This document shows positions 34,553 through 45,141 of a stretch of 64,000 nucleotides of DNA, in pieces. The notes under the pieces were generated by a model. The model searched no databases and was not told the origin of the DNA. It saw only the letters and a program-made list of their open reading frames with translations. Within the stretch, counting starts at the first letter, position 1; the number at the start of each line of letters is the position of its first letter. Made by a program: the position numbers and the translations under genes. This DNA is from Euborellia annulipes (taxonomy: Eukaryota; Arthropoda; Insecta; Dermaptera; Anisolabididae): positions 62,001-126,000 of the forward strand of contig JAKCPI010001635.1 in NCBI GenBank assembly GCA_023213315.1. Reading direction: 5' to 3'.

Positions 34553-34890
34553 CAAAATACCTAGATTCGGACTTAACAAGTCATAGATATATTTAACAAG
34601 ACTGTGAGTGTTTTTTATTGTTGAGGCCAAACATCCCATGGCCCCCCCGGGAATCGAACCCAGGATCTCCGCCTTTCCGAGGCATAGGCGTGCTGTCCAT
34701 TGCACCAGGCCACCGGACCCTCGACCTGCACCAATAAAAGTCACTTCCCCCTTATATGAAGTTGGTCGTGGAAGTCACTAACTAGTAACTGAAAAGTGAA
34801 AAGGAAAGGCGGAGATCCTGGGTTCGATTCCAGGGGGCCATGGGATGTTTGGCCTCAACAATAAAAAACACTCACAGTCTTGTTAAAAAA
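34553..34890. mobile_element. SINE D pair in inverted orientation
   Basis: 34553-34735 on the minus strand is a full SINE: CAGGTCGAGGGTCCGGTGG, TGGTGCAATGGACAGC (box A), CCTGGGTTCGATTCCC (box B), CATGGGATGTTTGGCCTC, AATAAAAAACACTCACAG. 34805-34890 on the plus strand repeats GGCGGAGATCCTGGGTTCGA onward, ending GTCTTGTTAAAAAA. Box A and B are near-consensus, suggesting a fairly recent family. Not a functional tRNA. Confidence 0.8.
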
Positions 34891-35120
34891 GAATAATTTA
34901 CTTTTATATCACTCCCTAGGTATATTTCAAGAATGTTTCTCATAATGTGTCATAGTGTTCCATTGGAAGCTGCCGATTCCTAATAATGGAATAAGGTAAA
35001 AAAGAAAAGTTCCTGAATTGTATAAGAGGCTGATTATTAGAAATGAGGTACAGAGCAAGTTAGCCAAATGAGAAAGTGTAAAGGTTATTTTTTTAGATGA
35101 AGCACAGGAACCTTTTTCAC
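34891..35120. other. AT-rich DNA, nothing recognised
   Basis: No supported feature. Confidence 0.5.
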
Positions 35121-35252
35121 AATATTGAATAGGATTTGGACCAAGAGGTTCTATTAAAAGTCAAATATTTTTAACAAAACTTGATTTGAACTCCAAAAAA
35201 AAAAAAAAAAAAAACTCTTGACTTTTAATGAACGTCCAAATCCTATTCAAGA
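35121..35252. repeat. Short foldback, about 38-bp arms
   Basis: TTGAATAGGATTTGGAC and ATTAAAAGTCAA on the left are inverse to TTGACTTTTAAT and GTCCAAATCCTATTCAA on the right. A run of about 20 A lies near the centre. Probably a small MITE; no target duplication was recognised. Confidence 0.7.
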
Positions 35253-36030
35253 TTTTTTTTTTCTTTGATATTTAGATAGTCTTTGTCAGAAGAATTCTAT
35301 ATTTGCATACTATTAGTGAGATGTGTCCAAAGAGAGTTTTATTATCTCTTATTTGAGAGACCAACAATGTGCCAAAATAGTTAAGATTTTAGAAGAATCA
35401 AGAAGGTAAGAACAATAAGCCAAAAAAATGCAGATATCAACACGAAATTTCTACTCAACTACACCCTGGATTTATAGATACGAAGATGTGCCTTTTTCAG
35501 GATGAAAAACACGGATCAATCAACTGCAAATTTATAAATTTAAAAAATCCTTCCTTAATAGAGTGTGACGTCGTCAAAATGAAAGGAAAACTCGGAATTC
35601 TCATCGTCTTTTGGAAACTTAAATAAATAAAAACGATTTCAAGCATTTCTCTGATTGTTTCCATCTAAAAAAAAAATTATTTTGAAGTAACGCTTTACTC
35701 CCTCCCCCCTCCTGTTTGTAAAAATTAATACTTGAACTGCATCAGTCTTGTTTTATATTAATTTTTTCCTTATGTCAAATAAATAAAATAAAATAATCTA
35801 TAAAAGAAGAATAACTGCCATTTTTATTAACTCGTATTCGAAAGAAACATTTTGAACGTGGGTATGACAAAAGTTTTTCTAATAAACATCAAGTTAAGAG
35901 CAAAAATAAAATAAATTTAATATTTGTCTAGTATATTACAAAATCTGTAATTATTTAATGTTTAATAAAAAAAAAAAAAAATACTTATATTAATCATATT
36001 TAAAATACTATAAAAATGCTGTGGGCGTTG
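35253..36030. other. AT-rich DNA, nothing recognised
   Basis: No supported feature. Confidence 0.5.
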
Positions 36031-36416
36031 ATAGGGATGAAAAAAATCTGGTGTGACAAGCACAGATCGATATTTCTATTGTAAATAAGGGAGCGTACAA
36101 GTATTACGTAACGCAATTTTTGAAGATTTGTGACTCCCCTCCCCCTCATGTAACGCGCCGTAACATTTTTCTGGACCCCCACCCTAGACGTTACGTAACG
36201 CTCAAGTGGCCATTTTTATCTAAAAGTCACAATTATGTTGCGCTAAGTACCGGAAAGTCGCTAAAATATCATTTACGTAACGCGATACGAGTATTTTTGA
36301 CCGATACCTACTTGGTACTCAATTCCAAGGTATCGATTCCAAAAGTATTCAATACTTGGTATCAAAAGCAAAGTATCGATTAAGTACTTGTATTTACTCG
36401 TATCGTTTCATCCCTA
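36031..36416. mobile_element. Composite hAT with captured A hairpin and ACGTAACG block
   Basis: The left end TAGGGATGAAA and right end TTTCATCCCTA are inverse. Flanks GGCGTTGA and GGTGTAGA agree at six of eight bases. Just inside the left end is AATCTGGTGTGACAAGCACA, the two hairpin arms of family A fused. Next lies a segment with repeated TTACGTAACGC words (36098-36290) that looks like a separate insertion. The right third repeats GTATCGATT and TACTTGG words in both directions, as hAT subterminal repeats do. Confidence 0.6.
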
Positions 36417-36663
36417 GGTGTAGAAATAAATATACGATCAGTGATAATTTTTAACAAGTCTTAATAATCAGAGGACTACAAACCAACTAACGAAAGGTAT
36501 TCTAAATTCCCAGGCCAAATTTTTAAACACATGTATGCGTATTTATTTACTTTCCCACTTTGATCTTATTAATAAATAAAGAGAATAAGAAAAAAATACC
36601 CCTTCGCTTCCCCCCCAATTGCGAGACTAATGAATGAAAGATGAATAATGCCCTTTTGGGTGA

Positions 36664-36960
36664 TCAGATATAAATTGAAAACCTGAAAAGATTTCTATCA
36701 TAGGATCCCTTTAGCCCGGAAACAATTAATTCCCAGAGGACCAATAGCCCTTTCAGAGTCACCCCCTGAGCCGACCCAACGTCATAACCACTTACCACCA
36801 CCACCACCCACCCGTAAATAAATAAAAATAAAAAAAATCGGACCCCCGACCTCGAGAACGCTCCACTGGACCTATACATTAGCTCAATGAGCATAATTAA
36901 TTCGGCCCGAATGCATTGTGTATAAAGCAGCGTCACGCTTGGCCGGACAGGATTTAATCG
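36664..36960 (-). mobile_element. tRNA-like SINE, family uncertain
   Basis: On the minus strand, CATTGAGCTAATGTATAGG (box A-like), TGGAGCGTTCTCGAGG and GGTCGGGGGTCCGAT (box B-like) lie in tRNA order near 36835-36900. They are followed by a GTGGTGGTGGTAAG stretch and a body reaching about 36670. No second copy is present here. A chance tRNA likeness in a GC-richer patch remains possible. Confidence 0.45.
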
Positions 36961-38189
36961 GAAAATTTTAATTAAGATCCAGAGATGACTTCATAGAAAT
37001 ACATAAGAAGATTACTAAGTTTTTTTTTTCTTATTTTTTATCGATAATAAGTATTTGCATAAATTATTGATAAGAGCATCTGTTTCTTTTAAATAATAAG
37101 AGAGAGAGGAATTAAATTAAAAATTGTTTGAATGAAGTTTTAGATCAAAATATCTAAAAATAATTGGATGTCAATTTTTTGGAAATCGTTTTTATAGATA
37201 CACACTTCATTCATGAGAACTTAAAAAATTTCAAAAAAAAAAATTAAAAGTAAAAAACTAATAAATGTCCATCGCAGTGAGATAAAAAAAAGTTTTTAAA
37301 ATATAATTTATAATTTTATTTTTCCCCAGCTATAATACAAAAAAAAGTTATCGGATGACTTTATCTTGAAATTATATGAAAGAATATATGTGAGAAAAGG
37401 AGGTTGAAATAAAAAATTGAAATAGTGTGGACAAAAAGTAACCCATTTGATGGGAAGAATCTGTTAGAAAAAAAAAAAGAGAAGGTCGGATGGGAAGACA
37501 AAAAGAAGTAATAAGAATATAAATGAATTCAAAAGGGACGGTAGAAAAATGGGTGAGATAATAGGGAGAATAAAAGAAAAAAGGTCAAGAAATATGAGAA
37601 TAATCTGAAGGTAGTCATAGGCAAAGACGGAAGAAATAAACAGAGAGAGATGCAAAAAAAATAATAATGAAATTAATAGAATAATGAATGAAATAAAATT
37701 AGAAGGAAGAAGAAATGAATATTTTGTATCAAGTCAAAGTCAGGGTGAATGCGAGTTTTGGGAGGGTGTTGAAAAAGGGGGCTGAAGGCGCGAGAATAAT
37801 TAATAAAGCGCGTGAGAACAGCATGCTGTCAAGTCTCGGGGGAATTTGAATCTGCAGTGCAAATGAGGCTTGGATGTCGGTGTGTGTCGAAAGACAGACA
37901 GAAAGACAGGCAAAAAAAAAGAACAGTCACCTGCAAGCTGATTAACGAGGGAGGAAGAATGGCACATTCCAAATAAGTTGAAATGGAGAAAGAAATCTCC
38001 AGTTTTGAAATAAATATTTATAACAAGTTAACTTTATTTATTATTCACGTACCCATTTGGGGAAAATTTTTACTTGAGGTTCTCTCTTTTAAAAATTATA
38101 TCTAATGCTGATAAGGAAATCAAAAGATAATTGAAGTTTTGGCGACGATATGCGAAAAAAATAAAATTTCATATTAAATAACTCAGAAA
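36961..38189. other. AT-rich DNA, nothing recognised
   Basis: A purine-skewed stretch (37440-37720) makes a pyrimidine-coded minus-strand open frame without meaning. A patch with AAGGCGCGAG at about 37790 has no partner. Confidence 0.5.
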
Positions 38190-38390
38190 AGGGTATAAAA
38201 TGAGAGAGGCAGCTAAGGGTTTTTCTTTATTTATTTAATCCGCACGTTTCAGTTCCGTGCTTGAACCATCTTCAGAGCTAGCGAGATGGTTCAAACACGA
38301 AACCGAAACGTCAGCCGTGCGCATTAAATAAATAAAGAAAAAAAACATTAGCTGCATCTCTCATTTTATACCCTCTTCTGAATATAACAT
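38190..38390. repeat. Inverted repeat with hammerhead-like core, Penelope-like
   Basis: About 90-bp arms: GAAAAGGGTATAAAATGAGA, GCAGCTAAGG, TTTCTTTATTTATTTAATCC, mirrored to TCTCATTTTATACCCTCTTC. On the minus strand the left arm reads CTGAAGATGGTTC (core rc at 38269-38275), then GGAACTGAAACGTGCGG. That is a CTGANGA / stem II / GAAA hammerhead order with GTTC/GAAC pairing. The right arm keeps ACCGAAACGTC. A related fragment is at 42092. Confidence 0.7.
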
Positions 38391-38521
38391 CACTATAAAT
38401 TGCGTTTTGTAAATATTAAATAGCTTAATATTTTAATTAGTGATTTTATCAAATTATCCCAGCTAAAAAAGATTTTAAAACAAGAGACAACTTTATATAT
38501 ATATATAAAAGCCTATATAAA

Positions 38522-38690
38522 TGTTCTGGAACAGCGCCCAACCAATCACTCCTACATCTCAAAGGCAAACACAAGTCTCGATGTCATCAAATAACACTTC
38601 GAAGACGGGACATAGAGGCCCTAACGAAGTCAACCAAACACAAACAACACAATACACAACCAACCACCTCCGAATGAAATTTTAACTATC
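38522..38690 (+). repeat. Penelope-like internal fragment
   Basis: ATCTCAAAGGCAAACACAAG, TCTCGATGTCATCAA and the CACAACCAACCACC run parallel the sequences that follow the hammerhead-type repeats at 39176-39375 and 42240-42425. The order suggests degraded pieces of one retroelement family. No protein is readable. Confidence 0.4.
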
Positions 38691-38734
38691 AACCGTAGGC
38701 TTTAATTGAAAAATTATATATATAAGAAAATTAA

Positions 38735-38945
38735 AAAAAAAAATGTAAAAACATTTGGATAAAAGATTCAAAAATTTATTAAAAATCAACATTTAATTTT
38801 TAACACTTAATGCCCGTTTTGATATTCTTGTATCATCAGCAGTTGAAAAATCACTTCTGATGCCATCTGAGTGTCAAAATGCCCATTAAGTGTTAAAGAT
38901 ATTACTTTTTAATAAATCTTTGAAAATTATAACTTGTTTTTAATT
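38735..38945. repeat. Inverted repeat with degenerate hammerhead-like core
   Basis: The left arm has AAAGATTCAAAAATTTATTA, TTTTTAACACTTAATG, and the right arm CATTAAGTGTTAAAGA, TTAATAAATCTTTGAAAAT. The minus-strand left arm reads CTGATGATACAAG then AAAACGGGC, so the GAAA step is lost. It groups with the 27.7, 38.2 and 39.0 kb repeats by layout. Confidence 0.6.
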
Positions 38946-38984
38946 TAATTTTTAGATTAGAATGAGGTGGATAGCTGAGTACAT

Positions 38985-39375
38985 CTTGTAGTAAGGAATA
39001 AAGAAAAGAGCGATTGCAGCTAATTTGTTTATTATTCTCTTCAAGCCGATGTTTCGGTCAGTTATACGACCATCCTCAGGGCTGACACGCTTCAGCACTG
39101 AGGGAGGTCGTATATCTGACCGAAACGTTGGCTTGAAGAGAATAATAAACGTAGCTGCAATTCTTAGTGTTTAACTTTTCATATAAATTTCTTCCTAGAT
39201 CTCAAAAGCAAATCCAAACCAGACATGCACCGACCAAATTTGAGCGAAACTGAGATGCCGGAAACAAACCGCAACCAACTTTACTTGCTATCATAACACT
39301 TTTGAAAATTGTTGCAAAAGGAGAGCCAAAACTCGATATCAACAAACAACGCGACTTAACCCGAGCAATTTTATC
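38985..39375. repeat. Penelope-like inverted terminal repeats plus internal piece
   Basis: Inverted arms at 38985-39080 and 39090-39175: TGCAGCTAATTTGTTTATTA, TCTTCAAGCC, mirrored to GGCTTGAAGAGAATAATAAA. On the minus strand the left arm carries CTGAGGATGGTC (39073-39079 core) and GACCGAAACATCGG (GAAA rc 39052-39055), with a GGTC/GACC stem II. The right arm has CTGAGGGAGGTCG and GACCGAAACGTTGG. After it, ATTTCTTCCTAGATCTCAAA to GAGAGCCAAAACTCGATATC repeats the sequence at 42240-42425. Confidence 0.7.
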
Positions 39376-39387
39376 TTCACAAAGTAA

Positions 39388-39760
39388 TACAGTGAGAGCC
39401 AGAAGTTAAGTTACATCCATGATTTATTTTTTTACATGTGATTATTTCATTGTGTTTATTTCATTTGAATACCAAATTGCTTAAATAAGAATGCCTGGAC
39501 CCCAATATATATATATATATATATATCATAATAACGGTTATCGTATAAAGATTTATATGGCCTAAGTTGCCGAAAAGACTGTGTATGTGTGTGTGTTATG
39601 AGTGTGAATGGTAAAAAAAGTGTGTTAAAAAAAAAAAAAAAATTCGTGGTTCAAACCTAAGAAATTTGTCAATAAAGAATTTCATCATATTTTATAAAAA
39701 CAATGAAATAATCACTTGTAGAGAGGTGAGATATTTGTGGCATTGTTGTTTATCTCTATA
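39388..39760. mobile_element. Family E foldback split by a SINE B
   Basis: The left end TACAGTGAGAGCCAGAAGTT and the GTGATTATTTCATTG block match E. On the right are GTGGTTCAAACCTAAGAA, TTTGTCAATAAAGAATTTC and CAATGAAATAATCACTTGTAG, with a diverged end. The middle is replaced by SINE B (39486-39643). Confidence 0.75.
39486..39643 (+). mobile_element. SINE B, 5'-truncated, nested in family E
   Basis: Begins GAATGCCTGGACCCC, so the tRNA-like head is lost. It has an (AT)n expansion, then ATAACGGTTATCGTATAAAG, GGCCTAAGTTGCCGAAAAGA, a GT-rich tract and a poly-A tail. 5' truncation and an A tail fit LINE-assisted retroposition. Confidence 0.75.
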
Positions 39761-40775
39761 TATATATATATATAAATATATAAACTCAGGGGTTTCCTTT
39801 AGCATGTTTTTGTGATAGGTGAATATAATAAACAAACTATGAATGTCAGTAATTTTTCTAATTGATAATAATGTTAAGATTTGCTATCTTTTGACAAATA
39901 ATAAGTTTAATAAAGTTAGAGTAAAAAATCAATAAATTATTGTGCTAAATGGGCAAAATAAAATAAATAAATAAATAAAATATTGGAAAGTAAATATAAA
40001 AACTAATAAAATATAAAAATGTAAATGATAATAACCGGGAGGCTCTTAAGCCTTCACTAGCAATCAAATATTATCACCACGAGTTGAAAATGGTTAAAAT
40101 TAATTAAATATCATTTAAAACTGTATGATAATAATAATGAAAATAAATTGGAATTCTATAAAATAATTTTTTACTTGTAATAACATGACAATCATTGAGA
40201 TGTAATCTATATATAAAATTATTAAAAAGCAAGAATTAAACGCAAAAGAGGAATAAAAATATATTTAATATCATAATTAGAAAGGCATTATCTTATTAGT
40301 TTTTATATTAATTAATAAAAGAAACTTGTAAAATAAGAATTCTCTTACCTCCTCTTGTTATGTCAAAATGAAATTAATCCATGGATTTTTTCACAAGCAC
40401 TTATCACTTTAAATAAAATAAACTCACTGAATTTAATATACACATAAAAAGAATCACTAAATTAAAAGCAATTATTTAAAACTTTAATATTAAAACCGAT
40501 TCGCGAGTGAAAGAGTTGATTTTTAATGACATTCCGAGCGGGAACTGAGAGGTTAGAAAAGAAGATGTTAAACTGCCATTGGAATTTCAAAGACTATGGA
40601 AATAGAAGTTAGAAAAAATAAAAATTAGTTTTATTTAAAATAAGTGAAATAATAATTAAAATTAAGATTAAAAAATATTATTTTATTTTAATTTCTACTA
40701 TATTTTAAAAATAAATTATTTTTTTTAAGATAAATGAAAAATGTCATTTCATTTTTTTTTTTTAATTATTATATT
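39761..40775. other. AT-rich DNA, nothing recognised
   Basis: Only A/T runs and simple repeats (TAAATAAATAAA near 39960). Confidence 0.55.
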
Positions 40776-41415
40776 ATTACTTTCTCTTACCTATATATGT
40801 TAATATATAGAGAGAAGGTATTGGATTCATGTCAAAAATTCGATGTCGAGATTTTGATGCAAATACACGTTTTGAGATCCCCTGATTCCAAAAAAGTGGT
40901 TTTCGCAACATGGTATGTCTAACTGTGTGTGTCTTGAACAAAATATCTCAAGAAAGAAAAGAGCTACGATGTTGAAATTTTATATTTAAGTTAGGGACCC
41001 TCCCGAGGCGTGAAAATAAGCTTTTGAACAAAATTGGCCAAAGAGTACTAGTACTCTACTGATGTAGTTTTTCAGTTTTTTTCGATTTTCTCAAAATCCG
41101 CCCTAGCGATTTTGATTAAAATTCAAAAATCAATTATTTTTTAAATGCTCTTTAAAATGTATATTCTAATTTTCCCCTCAAAATTATTTGAAGCACACTT
41201 TACTCTTGTACTTCATAGAAAAGATAGGAGAAATGGTTAGAATATAAATATATTTCTGTTTACAAATTTTATATCTTGAATTCAAATATACCGTTCTGTT
41301 AAAAACTACATATGTCGGCACAAAAAATCTGGTGTGACAAGCAAAGAACACAACTTATTCTTACCAAAGGAAGAGGTAAGAAAGTTGTGTGCTGTGCGAC
41401 CAGTCACACCAGATT
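40776..41415 (-). mobile_element. Family A element, near-complete
   Basis: Opens TTACTTTCTCTTACCTATAT. It has CGCAACATGGTATGTC, AGTACTAGTACTCTACTGAT and the TAGGAGAAATGG block (GGTTGCCATGG deleted), then a long hairpin with an altered loop (CTTACCAAAGGAAGAGG). Ends CAGTCACACCAGATT. Confidence 0.9.
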
Positions 41416-42091
41416 ATTTCATTTGGTATTAGTTAGGGAGAGAATTATATTTACATTCTTAAGAAAATAAGACACTGACGGAAGAGAACATACAAATATT
41501 CTTTTTTTTTTAATTTTATATGACCATAATGTTAGAAATGACAGGAGAGTTTTTTTTTTTTTTTAGAATCAAAAGATGTAACATTTTGATGAATAGAGTT
41601 TAGAGAGAATAAAAAAATTAAAAGAAAAAAATACAAATGGTATAATAAAAGCGCATTGGCTTCCCATGAGGATAAACTGATACTTTTCTCTCCCTGACAT
41701 GAGAGCAGAACAGAACAGGGTCAACATCCTCTAATACACTTGAGAACATTGGAACATCAGTAGCGAAGCTTCTCATGTTTCGATTTAGGGTGCAATTTAG
41801 GGTAGGGGGTGACAACAGACCCAAGCCCTAGTCTTATTTACCTGTATAAATAAGCCTTTTACTTATTTGATATATATATTTAAAATTATATAAAAAATAT
41901 ATATATATATACGTTTATGCTTTTATGTCTCAAGATTTTGCCGAAAGTAAAAGTAAAAAATTATAACAAAATGACGTTTAACAAAAGATCAATTTTTAAA
42001 TTTTTTCTAACTCATATTCCTTCGTCATGGTATTCCTAATGTTTCTTCATTTACTATATTCTAGCATCCTCTCTCTGAACTGAACTTAATA
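41416..42091. other. AT-rich DNA; one unclassified open stretch
   Basis: A minus-strand open frame at 41618-41824 covers a GC-richer stretch with CACCCCCTACCCTAAATTG (minus strand). It has no recognised motif and no splice sites. (AT)n tracts lie at about 41870-41912. Confidence 0.35.
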
Positions 42092-42425
42092 TTAAATAAT
42101 TCAGAAAAGGGTAGAAAATGAGAGATGCAGCTAAGGTTTTTTCTTTATTTATTTAATCCGCACCACTGACATTTCGGTTCGTGAGGGAGGTCGTATTGGC
42201 TTGAAGAGAATAATAAACCTAGCTGCAATTCTTGATGTTTAAATTTTCATATACATTTCTTCCTAGATCTCAAAGGCAAGCATCGACCAAATTTGAGCGA
42301 AACTGCGATGCCGGAAACAAACCGCAACCAACTTTACTTGCTGCCATAACACTTTTGAAAATTGTTGCAAAGGGAGAGCCAAAACGTCGACGACTCGATA
42401 TCAACAACCAAGGTAACAAACATCC
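42092..42425 (+). repeat. Penelope-like terminal fragments, fused
   Basis: Starts CAGAAAAGGGTAGAAAATGA as in the 38.2-kb repeat, then switches at GACATTTCGGTT to GTGAGGGAGGTCGTATTGGC and GCTTGAAGAGAATAATAAAC as in the 39.0-kb repeat. It continues into the shared internal piece. Within that, TTTTGAAAATTGTTGC and GAGAGCCAAAACGTCG look like a further decayed hammerhead core. A short open frame across it is probably accidental. Confidence 0.6.
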
Positions 42426-42529
42426 GTAAAATCACAATAAATATGTTTTTGAACATTTTCTCTCTATCGCTGTATACGGTGTGTATATATATATAATTTT
42501 CATTTCATGTTTGAAAATTTTCAAGGCAA

Positions 42530-42605
42530 GTGGGATTTGAATCCGAGTTGTATAGCAACTCTAGATTCATAATCCGCAGCTTAATCGATTAGCCACGAGC
42601 CTCTT

Positions 42606-42640
<35 letters not shown>
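42530..42640 (-). mobile_element. tRNA-like SINE head beside (AT)n
   Basis: On the minus strand: GCTCGTGGCTAATCGATTAA (box A-like), GCGGATTATGAATCTAG (anticodon-arm-like) and CGGATTCAAATCCCACTTG (box B). The acceptor stem has mismatches, so it is a tRNA-derived repeat or tRNA pseudogene, not an active gene. An (AT)n tract (42607-42638) lies at its head side. Confidence 0.5.
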
Positions 42641-43590
42641 ATAGGCCTATATATATTAATTACACTATTAAAAGGTTGAGTTTTAAAAATTTCATCAGAT
42701 CAACTGAAACAAAAAGACACTTAGCTTTAATGTTGCGCTTAAAAAGCATTAAATTAAAAGACTACGAGATTAAATGTCCAGAAAAAAATATCCTTTTAAA
42801 ACACAACTAAACACTTAAAGAAAGGGAGGGGGGGGGGGTTCTGAGATATTCTACCAATTCGATAAGAGTGAAAACATCCTCGCTTATCGGGCCGGGCACA
42901 CTTCACGGCAGTGCCTATTTAATAAAGAGATATAAATTAGAAAGAAAAATATATATACATTTTTTTATTCTTCCTGATAAATAGAATTATTTCGATAGAT
43001 TTATTAGCTGATGAAGTTGATCTGTTGATAAACAAAAACATGGTGAATTATATTTTTTTTCTAGGTAGAGGAAGAGATGCTTCGGTAACATCCGGCGTAC
43101 GGGACCCTTAAGTTCAGGGGCCAAACGAACCCTCTCGAAAAACGTCGAGCCAAAGCCAGACATCCCACGATAGATCAACAAGTAGAGCATAGGAGGTGTC
43201 GTCGTGTGATGCATTGGTCCAAATGAATAAAGTGAATAGTCATTAGTAATCTCTTCCTCAATAAAAAGCCCTTCGAGTGGCCCAAGCCATACAAAATGCT
43301 AATATGGTGTATTAAAAATGTAGGCCAGAGAGGATGGATTTTTATAAAAGCTCTCTCTCTCTCTCTTTGATAAAGAAAAGAGCTATGTGGGGGTGAATTC
43401 TGACCGACACGTGAAGGTGAGTCGTATACCAGAGACCCTCTTACCATCTGCTTTTCATTACAAAAGGATTTAGACCGGCAAACCCTTCAAAATGCAACCT
43501 AATTTAAACTTTGATTAAATTTTTATTCCATTGTCATTTGAATGAAAATAGATATTATATAATTTTTTGTTCATTTTGCGACATGTTCTC

Positions 43591-43621
<31 letters not shown>

Positions 43622-43844
43622 AAATTAAATTCTTATATATTTTGAGTTATAGAAAAAAGTTTTGAAAGTTTATATATATATATATATTATTATTTTATCA
43701 ATAATAAATAATGAAAATTTTAAATTAATCGGGATTAGGGATAAACTTGGGAAGCGGAGTTCTTCAGATGATCTGCTAATAAAATCAACAAAAGATAAAA
43801 TCATTTAATCGTCAACTGAGGTGTATTTATATTTCAATATAATT
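42641..43844. other. Mixed DNA, unclassified GC-richer patch
   Basis: 43075-43450 is richer in GC and open on the minus strand in two frames, with no domain seen. AAGGTGAGTCG near 43409 looks like a plus-strand donor but has no convincing exon before it. A perfect run of 29 A lies at 43591-43619 and an (AT)n tract at about 43670-43690. Confidence 0.35.
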
Positions 43845-43935
43845 TAGAAAAATATTGGTACGGGAAGCGAACTCTTGACTCCTATGGCAAAAGGAGAGAC
43901 CTAAACCTCTCAGCTACAGTCCAGGGACTAATCTT
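43845..43935 (-). mobile_element. SINE C, truncated
   Basis: On the minus strand GTAGCTGAGAGGTTTAGG (box A-like) and AGAGTTCGCTTCCCGTACC (box B) are followed by a short AATATTTTTCTAAATTATAT body. Matches the family C head; the tail is lost. Confidence 0.6.
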
Positions 43936-43975
43936 ATTATTTCAAGTATGGAAACAATCCATTTTCGTTTTAAAC

Positions 43976-44249
43976 CAGGGGCGTATATAGAAATTTTTTT
44001 CGGGGGGGGGGGGCCCGAACTCAAAAATTTTTCTGAGGAAATATTTTTTTTTTTTAAGAAACTATACTTTTTTTCACACGAAATTTTTTGAGGAACATTT
44101 TTTCTATTGCGGAACCAAAGTTGTCCATCCTGCGGAAAAATTTGTGCGCTGATGTCTGTATATTCCTATATATGTATATGTGTTTGGGAAATTTCGGGGG
44201 GGGGCCCGGGCCCCCTCGGCCCCCCCCCCTCCCCTTAAATACGCCCCTG
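43976..44249 (-). mobile_element. Non-autonomous hAT, TSD intact
   Basis: Ends CAGGGGCGTATATAG and TAAATACGCCCCTG with a perfect 8-bp duplication TTTTAAAC at 43968-43975 and 44250-44257. Inverted relative to 18776-19032 and highly similar, including GCGGAACCAAAGTTGTCCAT and GTTTGGGAAATTTCGG. G and C homopolymers flank both ends. Confidence 0.93.
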
Positions 44250-44464
44250 TTTTAAACTATTGTGTTTCTTCTGAAAAAACTCACATAATAAATAACTAGT
44301 GCCTTCTTGTAATGAGATTAATATATGTAAATAATGTATGCATATATGATATATATATTGGATTGCATTATTTTACTTTAGATCAGTGAATCCTATCCTC
44401 ATAAGAAAATATGAAATGAAAATTCTAAAGAATATTTAGCTCTTTTTTTTTTTTTTAATTTTTT

Positions 44465-44690
44465 TGAGTGAGCGCCTCATGGCGCAGCAAGTGGCTTTCC
44501 GCTGATTTAAATCCATTGCCACTATTCAAAGGCTTGACTATTGGGTGCTGGAATCAATTCGGCTGGAAGGGGAATCTTCAATCAATGCTCCAATATTGCG
44601 GTTCATTCCCACGGCAGTCGTTTCCAATTGATGCGATTCAATTTTTTTTTTTCCTTCTCACTTATATGGATATAAGCCCATCACTGATGG
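44465..44690 (+). mobile_element. Possible tRNA-like SINE
   Basis: GCGCCTCATGGCGCAGCAAG and TGGCTTTCCGCTGATT resemble a tRNA 5' half, and GCTGGAATCAATTCGGC lies where a box B might. A T-rich stretch and CACTGATGG end the segment. It is GC-richer than the flanks and unique in the window. Low certainty. Confidence 0.35.
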
Positions 44691-45120
44691 TATGAATAGG
44701 CATTTGGTAATCAAGTGAAAATATATATAATAAGATTAAATTGGGAAAATTTTTATGATTTGGGAATATATTGCTCAAAAAATAATTGCAAAGTTTATAT
44801 ATATATATATACAATATGTATTCAAGCTTGGAAGAGATCGAAAAAAGAAATGACAGTTAATCTATTCCCAATTTATTTATTTATTGGCAATTTAAATGGA
44901 ATTTGTTTATCTTCAATTAACCTAGGACCTTTATATAAATTTGTTATATAATAAAGGGGGTTCAAATGTGGAAAACCACCTTGTTTTTTAAATTCAAAAA
45001 ATATGTTTTTTGCATTTTTAACATGAAAAATTTACAAAAAATACTTTATATATTTTTAAACATAAGTACTACCTACTGTAAATTATTGATGTGATTAATT
45101 TTTTGTATTACTATGTATTG
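44691..45120. other. AT-rich DNA, nothing recognised
   Basis: No supported feature. Confidence 0.5.
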
Positions 45121-45141
45121 ATTCACGTTTCTGTAATTTCG

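Noticed and set aside
42530..42605. Functional tRNA gene
   Set aside because: Box A and B are present but the acceptor stem has mismatches and a SINE-like context; treated as tRNA-derived repeat.
42970..43450. Minus-strand frames and a plus-strand AAGGTGAGTCG donor
   Set aside because: The frames show no motif, all three plus-strand frames after the TTTTTTCTAG at about 43063 stop early, and the donor has no clear exon in front of it.
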